The translations under genes were made by a program, and so were the position numbers. Below the pieces are notes generated by a model that was given only the letters and a program-made list of their open reading frames with translations, made no database searches and was not told where the DNA came from. Below are positions 27,420 through 37,341 of a stretch of 64,000 bases of DNA, piece by piece; position 1 is the first letter of the stretch, and every line of letters starts with the position of its first letter. Source of the DNA: Rhabditoides inermis (Eukaryota > Nematoda > Chromadorea > Rhabditida > Rhabditidae); contig CAWZYM010000076.1 in NCBI GenBank assembly GCA_963966185.1, positions 62,001 to 126,000 on the forward strand, written 5' to 3'.

Positions 27420-28106
27420 ATGAAGAGGTGCGTCTATGAGTTATCTCTTATCAAATATCTATATTCTTGAATGATCTTTCGATTTTCAACAAACTGAACT
27501 ACATACACACGCGCTTTTTGAACGTTTCTCTTTCTCTCATCTCTCATCTATGAAATCTCTGTTTTCAAGAGGTGTGAATAAGAGCTGTCACATTGCGAGC
27601 CTAGGTAAACAAGACCGCATTACCGTATCCCATTCTCTCAACTTTCCTTTTTCTCTCACGTGTGCTCCTAAAAAGTCACGAACATTAGCGCGCGATAGGG
27701 TCGATATATAGCCGTCCCAAAGAGAGTATCCTATTTCATTCACAGCTCAACACATGCCACTCAGGTATCGTTCTTGTTCATTCTAAACTTATGATAACCT
27801 GCAGTAATCTCCATCTACAGTAACCCTGTCTACCCTACAGTAACCCTATGATGTGCAGGTTAGCCGTGCTGTCGACGGCGCTCGTCGTCGTTCTCGCCGC
27901 CCCCGCCAAGGACCCTCTCAAGGAGGCTGTGGTGAGCCACAGATCACGTGGACTGCGATGACGTCACTCCTTCAGAATGACATGGTGTTGACGTCGAAGG
28001 CAGAAGACGACGCGCTCATAAAGTTGTACAAAGACACTGCAGCCGGAGTGGCCAAGGATCCCAGCAGAAGGAGAAGGACCAGTGAGTCTATAAGTCTCTC
28101 TCCCTA

Positions 28107-28192
<86 letters not shown>

Positions 28193-28379
28193 TTTCTTTC
28201 TCTCTTTCTCTCTCCACTCGCAAGAAATGTAGTTCGATGTAGTGCGCAAACACGGTCTCTCTCACTGCAAACAGTCTTTCATCTTCCGATATTTGAATAT
28301 CACTTCATACACGAACGCGGTGTCACCTTTCACAGGCCTTGCACATCAACTGTGGGGGATTATGAAATACTCTCCCTCA

Positions 28380-28432
<53 letters not shown>

Positions 28433-28790
28433 CCTCTCTCCCTCCCTCACTTCTCCCTCCCTTGCAGACCCGTTCGGCACGAGTATGGGCGGCTTCGGCT
28501 CCGGCTACGGGGGAGGATTCGGGGGAGGTAAGAGTGAGTTGCTTTCCGCCCTTCCCCGCTCCTCTCACCACCCTCCACACCCCTTTCCTCCCTTCCTCGG
28601 ACAGGTCCCCACACTGCCGTTCAGGTCCCTTCAACAACTTTGGCGGCGGCTATGGGATGGGCGGAATGGGCGGGGGCATGGGGGGCGGAGACTTCGGAGG
28701 CTATGGGGGCGGAGGAATGGGAGGCGGCATGGGAGGCATGGGTGGAGGAGACTTTGGCGGATACGGAGGGTACGGAGGAGGAGGGTAAGT

Positions 28791-28842
<52 letters not shown>

Positions 28843-29387
28843 CCTCTTTGCAGCTTCGGTGGCATGGGAGGAGGCAACGGAGGCTACGGTATGGGAGGCA
28901 TGGGCGGCGGTGATTTCGGAGGTTATGGAGGAGGCGGTATGGGAGGTGGAATGGGAGGCGGATACGGAGGAGACTTCGGAGGAGGGTCAGTCACTCCCCC
29001 AGGGGACACCATTACTAGACCAAAACACATTCAATTACCGCCCCGTTCTTTGGACAATGGAAGAAGAGCAATAGTCAATTCTGTTCCAGCTACGGCAACG
29101 GAATGGGAGGAGGCAACGGAATGATGGGCGGAGGAATGGGAGGCATGGGAGGATACGGAGGCAACATGGGAGGTCGGTGATCTGCTCTCTCTCCCCCCCC
29201 TCTCTCTCTCTCTCTCACTCACCTTCCCTTTCTCTCAGGTATGGGCGGTTACGGCATGGGCGGAGGCATGGGAGGCGGCATGGGAGGCTTTGGGGGCGGA
29301 GACTACGGGGGCGGGTACGGAGGAGACATGATGGGGGGCTCCGGAGGCGGCGGATGCCCCGGCGGAGGCTGCCGCGGAAGGAAGTAG
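27420..29387 (+). CDS. Secreted glycine-rich protein
   Basis: Eight exons with consistent phases: 27,420-27,427, 27,859-27,931, 27,976-28,081, 28,468-28,527, 28,625-28,784, 28,854-28,985, 29,090-29,172 and 29,239-29,387. The 8-nt first exon gives MK plus two bases. The joined N-terminus reads MKRLAVLSTALVVVLAAPA, a clear signal peptide. A short propeptide-like segment (SKAEDDALIKLYKD) ends in a basic cluster SRRRR, a possible processing site. The rest is built of GGMGG, GGDFGGYGG and GGYG repeats over six exons. The C-terminus is CPGGGCRGRK, with the only two Cys of the mature part. Extracellular matrix, cuticle or antimicrobial roles are all possible; composition alone cannot decide. Repeat exons are separated by CT/GA-rich introns, and an AATAAA signal follows at 29,461. 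Confidence 0.85.
27703..27764 (+). promoter_or_regulatory. Second promoter with alternative first exon (MPL) of the Gly-rich gene
   Basis: GATATATA at 27,703-27,710 is followed by ATG CCA CTC AG at 27,754-27,764 and a GTATCG donor. The exon ends in the same phase as the upstream 8-nt first exon, so splicing to 27,859 gives MPLRLAVLSTAL in place of MKRLAVLSTAL. The layout copies that of promoter 1. Confidence 0.5.
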
Positions 29388-29570
29388 ACAACAAACACTC
29401 TTGTAACTCACTAGCACCTATTTATAATAATCTATTGACTCTCCCGCCTACGGTTTCGTGAATAAAGCAATCTGAATATAAATCTGTGTGATTGGGAAGT
29501 GATCAAGTGATACTCAACAGAAATGAAAAAGAAGATAATAAAAAAACAACGACGGTCATGTTTATCGTGT

Positions 29571-29706
29571 CTAGTTGTGGGTGGAGCGGCGGGTGACAAG
29601 CCGGTATATGTTGCCCGCCCGATGGATCCAATTCCACAAGGGATTTGACATCAACACTGGCGCCTCCACGAGCGGAATCGAACCCACCCTAAGACGACCA
29701 CATCTC

Positions 29707-29756
<50 letters not shown>

Positions 29757-30591
29757 CCTCACCTTTGTTGCGGTCCGATCATCTTTCCATCAACCGGCGT
29801 GCTTTCCGTGTCAGTGTATAGGTCGAGTGGAAGTTGCCTCCACCCTCTTTCCCCATCGTCCAGCAATCGAGGCTCGTCATATACCTGGAAAGGTGTGGAT
29901 GATATCATGCATGAAAAACTTCCGAAACCTAAGAAGTAAGTCTAGCTTTCGGTTATCTGCCATCAGAATATGTGAATTTCAGTGCAAAGCTAGCCATTAT
30001 GAGTGTACGGCAGAGCTACTGAAGCGATAAGTACAGTCACACTTGCAAATTCGAAATGTAGTTCGTATATTATGTATTGTTGCGTACTCTCTGTGTGAAA
30101 GACATATTATTCAGGAGAATCCCAAGTCTACATAATGAACGCGACCCACAATGACGAGATATCTAAATATGATTAGGTTAAATGTAGTTATAGTGGTCAT
30201 GAAGTTAGCGTGTGTGAGAGAGGCTAATAAGCTATTAGACTACCCCACCCAATTTCATATTCACGTGTACAGCTAGTATAGACGAGTATGACTTCATAAT
30301 TGAATAGGTTTCATGCATAGACACATTGGTTATTATACGTCTCTCTCTCTCTATCTCTCTCTCTCTCTCTCTTTCCCTCTCTCTCTCATTCTCTCTCTCT
30401 CTCCCCCCCCCCCCCCCGAGAGTTGAGTCTCATCTAGATGTGTACCTTATACTTACCGTAGAGTCGAGCTGTCTCAAGTTGTGCAGGTCTGATATCATGA
30501 TCATTGCGTGTGCGAGTTGGGAGGAGGAGGAGAGGAGGAGGAGAAGGAGCAGGGGAGGGAGCAGCGCCAAGGGAGAACCCAGTCCGAGCAT
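29571..30591 (-). CDS. Small secreted protein, 124 aa
   Basis: Three exons with exact phase agreement: 30,457-30,591, 29,763-29,884 and 29,571-29,688. The start ATG (30,591) opens a strong signal peptide (MLGLGSPLALLPPLLLLLLS) ending near QLAHA. The mature chain continues MIMISDLHNLRQLDST, then a Tyr/Asp-rich exon (VYDEPRLLDDGERGWRQLPL) and a C-terminal exon containing NPLWNWIHRAGNIYRLVTRR before STHN and TAG. There are no Cys. The RR near the end is a possible prohormone-type cleavage site. It converges on the Gly-rich gene, stop codons 183 bp apart. The intron 29,689-29,762 is mostly a (GA)n tract on the coding strand. No family recognised; a neuropeptide-like precursor is one option. Confidence 0.6.
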
Positions 30592-31811
30592 CCTGCCAAC
30601 TGCAACAATTAGTCGAATAAGTCATCAGACAACAAAACAAAGGCTTCCTGAAGAGATTGAAATTAATGCAATGGAATGCGGTGGCTTTTGTAAGACCGCC
30701 CGTGAAAAAAAAAACAAAGAACGATGTATATTGTATTATTACTAACGTGAAACAGAAACACGAAACAAAAAAACATGATGTAGATTAGAAACTTGTAGCG
30801 ACAAATATGGTAATACTTCATTGAGAGGTGAGAGAGAATGAGTTGAAATATTATATTTAGGTATTTAGGAATTTAGAGTGTGCGCGTTTCACCTTCACGG
30901 TAGTATTAATATAGCCGAGCACTGTTAGGGACCGTGAAAATTTGATGAGTACTTATAGAAAACGTATAGAAAAGAGAAAAAAACATGGTAGAAGGAAGAG
31001 AGGAGGAGAGGATGTGAGGGGGCGGGAGGGAGGGTGAACTAAATAGGCCAGATGTGTTATTTAGAGTGGCGTTCATTCCACGAACGGATCACGCAACGGA
31101 CTCAACAAAGCGACAATGCATCTAATATGCGACAACTTAGCCCCTCAATGGACTATAGACGCCAACGTCACTATACACATATAGGGATAGTGAGAGGGCG
31201 GGGAGAAAACGCCGCAAATAGCTGTCAGCTGCCGACTAGCACTATTTTAGTCAAAAGTAATTTAGTTTAAATAATCCATTGCTGTTGCTTACTATGAGAA
31301 TTGAGAAAGAGAGGGTTGGAGAAAGATAAATAGAAAGTGAGAGAAACAGAGTGGGAGAGAGAGAGAGCTCACGGTTAATATTGCAAATATGATAAAGATC
31401 TTTCTTGATGTACTAAGATACATAAAGAAGACAGAAACGAGAGACTATACAGAAAACTCTAAAGGTTGAGTGTCGGAAAAAAACATTTAGTTTAAATTTT
31501 ACAAATGTAAAGGTATCAGAAGTAATAGTAATTTGAAATGAAACCATTTGCGGGTAGTTAGCTCGCTGGTCTATTTACTCTAAACTCTAGCTACTAGCTC
31601 ACTTAGATCAGAAAAACTACATAAATGAATTAGGCGTGAGAGATCATTTCTACAGGAATTGGGGGAACAACATAAAAACACCTCGTTTCTATATGTACTC
31701 TAGTACAATTAATGTCCACAGTTCACAAGAGGGCGCATACCAATCGCTCTCTCACTCACTCACTCACTCACTGACACCTTCACTCCTCTCTCTCTCTTTC
31801 TCTCTCTCTCT

Positions 31812-31859
<48 letters not shown>

Positions 31860-32037
31860 TTCTCTATCTTTCTCTCTATCTTTCTCTCTCTCACACACAG
31901 CAGTCAAACGAGGGATAGACTGTGCTCGCCTGACTTGACACGTATAATTGATGAAGCGTTTGGGCGTTTGCGGGAGGGCGGGCGATGAGTGCGCAAAAAG
32001 ATGTCATTAGACGTCGCCACGTGGGTTGGTGTAGAAT

Positions 32038-32086
<49 letters not shown>

Positions 32087-32660
32087 TGCTGGATGCGCTC
32101 GTCTTATATATGGTGAGTGTAATCGGCCAGAGAGCGTTTCTCGCTTCCAAGGAGTTCACTTGACGCGCTGTGAGTGGGAAGACGACATTAAGGAATCGAC
32201 AAAACAAACGGCGTCTATTTCTGGAAGTAGGAATTCATGAGGGGAAATGACTAACTGTTTTTCCCTGCTACAATGTTATGTTGTACAAGCGTATATGATA
32301 CTGCTGGTACTGAGTATCTAGTATCATGCTTCATAGCATAGTTGAGCCTGCGTTGTAGTTGCGTCGGAGGGAGAATCGCGCCACTTCCGCGCGCACGGAA
32401 CAGCTAGCGGATATTGCGGACAGAATAGCGAAAAGAAACGTCACACCCACTTGATAACTGAAAACGGTTGCACAAAGTTTGCGAGAGAGAGGGGAAAGTG
32501 TAAATATATCGTATTCGCAGCAGGATTTGCTTTGTTGTTGAGTGGGAGTGGGCAGTGAGTGGTTGCAGGTGCTAATCCTAACACCTTTTCCTAGTACTGA
32601 AAAAATATAAAAATTTACAGTCGTATAGTACATACAGTTGTACTGAAGCTTTAACAATGA
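30592..32660. other. Intergenic, no gene seen
   Basis: (CT)n tracts at 30,340-30,417 and 31,775-31,900, (GA)n at 32,040-32,083, and an AT-rich remainder. No exon chain or RNA gene is evident. Confidence 0.4.
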
Positions 32661-33250
32661 ATGAGTTTCCGCACGTTGGTGGTTCCTTTCGGGTGTCACA
32701 AGTATATGCAGCATGCAGCAACCTGGTTGTCTGGTTCTCTTTCTATTTTTGATCTCACATCTTCGTCGTCAAGAACGGTAAATTTGTCTCTTTATCTTTC
32801 GCTTGCCCCTCCGGTGAGCCTGGTACAAGGTAGCATAGGTTGGTCCTCGTCTTTTCCCCATACCCACCAATGACATCACTGATTCTTTAAAGTCTGTACG
32901 CTGACGATCTCAGAATCAGTCGTACTATTGCTAAGCCGATGTACTTCTGGGTGGCTGAAGATGTCTTGGAGATGGACCACGGGTCGGACATCTGGCAATT
33001 GTCGGTCTCCTCGACAAGAGCCTTGTCACCTTCCCCAGACGCCATCAGATCCTGTGATTATGGTCTCTATTCAAATTTCATATCGATCACCCTCAATCTG
33101 ACCCAAGTACAACACATACCAATCCCACACGAATCTCCTTCTTGCTGAGACGAGCATCCTGCCGTCTCGTCGGAAGATGCTCGAGAAGGCTCACTCTGTC
33201 TGTCAGATGCCTTCGCGTCGCACCTTGTCAAGTGACATCTTCCCTTGCGA
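32661..33250 (+). pseudogene. Non-LTR retrotransposon reverse transcriptase relic
   Basis: After CLVQGS-like remains near 32,820, the plus strand shows a TNDI-like segment at about 32,865, then YADDLRISRTIAKPMYFWV at 32,897-32,953, the reverse transcriptase catalytic YADD box. Downstream fragments (WQLSVSSTRALSPS, then TSILPSRRKMLEKAHS in another frame) continue in the expected order. Several frameshifts and stops break it. The order of motifs fits a LINE of the jockey/CR1 type. Confidence 0.6.
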
Positions 33251-34159
33251 AGGTGTACCGGGTAAGCTGGCGTGCAATTGGCGGTTCGGTATGCGCTCCT
33301 TATTGGCTCACATCACTCGAAGACAGCCATAGCTACGCACTTGAACATATGGTATTGAATAATATCGAATAAGATATAAAATATTTCATTTAATTGACCA
33401 TTTCATGAGAGAGAGCGTTCGTCAGCGTTTAACGTTTAGATCAATGTATCACTCAGATTTAAAAAAAAATTCGGTTCGCCTTTGGAAGATTTAAAAATGT
33501 TAGTCCATATTAGTGAGGAAAATGGGAAAAACAGTAGACGCCCCTTAGTACTAAGACCGAACCACTCCAATCCAATAAGGTGGAGTAGTGGGTGTATACT
33601 ACGCTACTGCGAGTTAAGAATGGGATATGATTCGGGGGAATTGGCGGGAAACGGGCGCGCGTTTTTTCAGTTATTTTATAATTTCTCGGTCAAAACTTAA
33701 CGAAATTCAACAAATGAAGGCTCGTTCAATTCCTCTAGGTGTTCTGAATACATTGATGAATGCGTAAATATGAAAAACTGAGTGGGAAGTTGTAAATTTC
33801 AAGGAAACTAGTTGCAAGTATTATCTTGATTCATCATGTTTTGTGTTAAAGATATCACATCTGTTTGTAGTATTTCAGTAGAACTACTCTAGGTTGTATA
33901 TTTGCTCTCTTTTAGAAGTTGTACACCTTATAAAGCATTCCCTAATGCGCGCGCTGAACAGCTTCCGATCGGTCTTCTCTCCATTCTCCTTGTCTTTCTT
34001 GTATTTGTTAACAATTTACTTTATTTATAAGAATATTTGTAATATGATATTGGAATGTGTACAATGCGAAACAAGAAGAACAACGACGCGAACGAATGGA
34101 TCAACGGAGTAACAGGAGCTACAGTAAGAGGTGTGTGGTAGAGTGAAGTTGTACAGTGG
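33251..34159. other. Intergenic, no feature seen
   Basis: AT-rich sequence without coding signal or obvious repeats. Confidence 0.4.
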
Positions 34160-35109
34160 CTAGTGGTGAGTGCATAGAAACTTTGAATGGGGAAGGAGCA
34201 AGTCGGGTATGTCAGAGTCAGGAAGTGATAGGCACTTGGAATGAGCATGGAACCACCGGGAACAGGAGTCGAGGGTGCACTCGATCCAATCATCTGTGTC
34301 AGGTGATGAACCGGAGAGCCCGCACCCGAAGCATGCCTCCTCCTTGAGTACCTGGCTGGTCTTCTCCGCGTCGACGTACGCCGCCTTCGGCCTACCCACC
34401 TTGCTCTTCTTGCTCACGAGGAGAGCTGAAAGGAGTGGGTGAGTGAATTGCGATTGTATGTTATGTACAATGATTACCTGCGTATCCTGTACTCCTCTGT
34501 TTCTCCACTTTCCTCTTGCGCGTTTCCCTTCTCTGCGGCAACGCATGGGCGGCCGGGGCGGCGGAGGTGGAAGACGCGTCGACGGCGACAGCTGACAAGG
34601 AGGAAGTCGAGGGCGCGGATGAGGACGATGCGACCGAGGATGCGCGCGTAGCAGTTCGGCTTGGAGGCTGCTGCTGCTGCAGCAGCTGCAATACACACAT
34701 TATTCGATCTCCGTTGTGATACAAGCTCATACACAACTTACCTCTTGATGCGCCCTCTTGTCATCAACAATTTGTTGAAGTAGCGCGTGTAGTCCGTCTT
34801 TGTGATGCTCTATTCCATCATAGTTCTGAGAGTCGATCTATAAAGAACGTGACTGTGCAATGTAATGTATAAGTATGAAAGAAAAAAGACTCACATATTC
34901 TAGAACTTCTGCACCGAGCTGCGCGAGCCCCTTCTTACGGCTGAAGTCGTGGAGAGCTGTCCGACGGCGAGCGCGGATCAGCTGTTGGCGGCTGGGCGTG
35001 CTCGGAGCTGACGGCGGTGGTGCCGTTCCGACAGGTACAGTCGTAGATGTGAGGGCACACGCGACACTGGTCGAATCGACAGTGCTCCGCGCAGTCCTGC
35101 AATTTCCAC

Positions 35110-35194
<85 letters not shown>

Positions 35195-36063
35195 CTCTCG
35201 CACACACCTCTTCAGTGCACTGTTCTCCGCCGGTTAGCACGACTTCATTTCTGCCGACTCGCCACCTCCCCTCTCCCAGCTCTTCGAACCACTTCTCGTC
35301 GTCTCCATTCACAGTGAGTTCGGTGATAGGATAGCGTTGCGCTACGTGACGGTGGGCTCGGTTGAACTTCCGGATACGGTCGCTCATGTGGCGGTCAGGG
35401 CGGTCATCTAGAAAGATAATCAATGAGAGAGCTAGTGGAATGTGAACCTACTTTCTGATCGTAGTGTCGACGGTGTGCGAGTAGGTGCTCCACTATGCGC
35501 TGATAGGCGGCATCCATGCGAGTGTGACTAGTTTCATTATATTGGTTCTGTGATAATCGCACTCTTTCGCGATGTGATCTTTTTCAGAATATGGTCGTTG
35601 GGCAGCCGGTCGTCGAAGCCCTGCTCTATGATACGGCGTGCAGCAGTCGGTAGCTTCAGCTCTCTTCGTGGTATGTAGTGGCCGCTACAAACGCGGTAAA
35701 GGTATAGATTTTTTATAAATCACTTTACCTCTCCACACTTTACCGTCGCTTTCGATTTGTACTTTCCAACCTTCGAACAATTATAGTAGCTAATGGTGTA
35801 GCTGCCGTCCTTGCTAGTATATGTCCTACTGATACGGAAGTTTGATCCAAGCCCGGACAGTTTCTCGACGAAATCCTGAACTGTCTTCTTTATTCAGTAT
35901 GTAAGACATTTAGTATTCACCTTCAGGTCCCGTCCATCGATCTCTTGTACTTCCGTCCCGACGGAGTATTCGTGGCGGAGAAGGTGCTCGATCAGCAGGG
36001 TCTGAGAGGACATCTCGGATGCGCAATCGGGCACTGGGCAGGAGAGAGCTCTCTTCGCAGTGC
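34160..36063 (-). CDS. C2H2 / SWIM-like / PHD-finger protein, transposon-derived appearance
   Basis: Exons, 5' to 3' on the minus strand: about 35,931-36,063 (finger CPVPDCASEMSSQTLLIEH then HLLRHE), 35,750-35,880 (FRISRTYTSKDGSYTISYYN), 35,600-35,690 (GHYIPRRELKLPTAARRI), 35,470-35,515, 35,215-35,407, 34,895-35,095 (Cys cluster CRFDQCRVCPHIYDCTC), 34,745-34,840, 34,482-34,686 and 34,160-34,430. The last exon codes a PHD-type finger: CFGCG...DWIECTLDSCSRWFHAH..C, ending CTHH and TAG. The N-terminal finger, the GHYIP motif after a Cys-containing domain, and the C-x2-C-x-H-x-x-CTC cluster recall proteins derived from MULE transposases, where such domains flank a DDE core; here that core is absent. 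The exon at 35.0 kb changes reading frame once after CTCRNGT. A start codon was not found. Confidence 0.5.
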
Positions 36064-36477
36064 CTATAATGAATCTCCTTCATAATATCCTCTACTATGT
36101 TAATTGTCCTCTCTCGAAGATGATGAGGGCATGATGAGGGCGATGGTAGAAGATGATGAGGGCATGATGAGGGCGATTGTCAATATGATTGAGTATACTG
36201 ATCAGTCATTCTCGCTTTTATCATGTAAGGGAAGATACCCTGCGGCACCGCTTATCAACCACCTATACTCATCGTATTACTCCAGGAAACATGCAGACGA
36301 TTGGCATACTCACTACGCCCATGTGTCTCCGGGCAATGCCGGGTATCGGAGTGAGTGACCTGTAGTCTAATTAATTACAATTTCGCATGATGCTTGTTGA
36401 GTGTTAATTAAATAGTGCATCTGGAATTTATTATCATTTATTCGCATCGAGTTTGGGTATCAAATAACAATGTGTTA

Positions 36478-36672
36478 AGGCCTGTTTATAGTCTAGCTTT
36501 ATTCAGCAATATTGCTCAATTCTGCATTATTTTTCGAGCTTTATTCTGCTTTATTGCGCAATATTGCAGTGGTAGAAGATACATATCGACTAGCAATATT
36601 GCTGTGGCAATATTGCAGAATAAAGCTGCAGCATGAAAAAAGCGACTATAAAGCTCGACTATAAACAGGCCT
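36478..36672. mobile_element. 195-bp MITE with TTA target duplication
   Basis: Ends AGGCCTGTTTATAGTC and GACTATAAACAGGCCT are inverted copies, flanked by TTA at 36,475-36,477 and 36,673-36,675. A 3-bp TTA duplication is typical of PIF/Harbinger elements. The interior contains repeated CAATATTGC motifs. Confidence 0.8.
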
Positions 36673-37341
36673 TTAGGGATGGTTCGGCTTTGGTCCTCTA
36701 CCAAAATAAATTTGAAAAAATGGTCCCGCCGCGATGTTGAAAATTGGTGGAGTGCTGTGGTGTACGTTTTAGTGATTTTTTGTCGTCCGTCGTCGCGTCG
36801 TCATTATTGTTTAGTTTTAGAAATAAGCTTTGCGAAGCTTTCGATAGTTTTGTTTAGCACATTTCCGATGCAAAAGAAACGTTGTGCTGCCACATGCATT
36901 TATATAGCAGCAATATTTTCGTTCTGAATAAAACATTTTTCACTTGAACAATTTTTATTATTTTTGGTATATTTACCGGTTTCTGAACCGTTTTAATATC
37001 TTTTTCAAAGTCTTTTTTTCTTTTGTAAAATGTTCTTTTGTAAAAGGTTGTTAGTATTCTAGCCATATCCTTTTCACAAGGTTTTTTCTTTGTCCTGATG
37101 TAGAATTTGATTTGCACTAATTTAGTCATATTGTGTGTTCAGCATTTCTAGTTAACAATCTGTGAAATGCTCTCATAGTTGCTCAATTGTTTCTTGTACA
37201 AAGCCACAGTATTGCGCAAAGTCTCCACTATTGTTACATGTACTGCGTTTAGAACGAGAGGGCGATAGGTCATTCGACGCTGTTTATTCATTGACAATAT
37301 AATGCGATCGCGATGAGGTATGATATCATAGTCACAAGGTA

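Noticed and set aside
29620..29700. Possible tRNA because of a GGTTCGATTCC-like box on the minus strand
   Set aside because: No acceptor or T stem can be paired, and the sequence is fully explained as the last coding exon of the small secreted protein.
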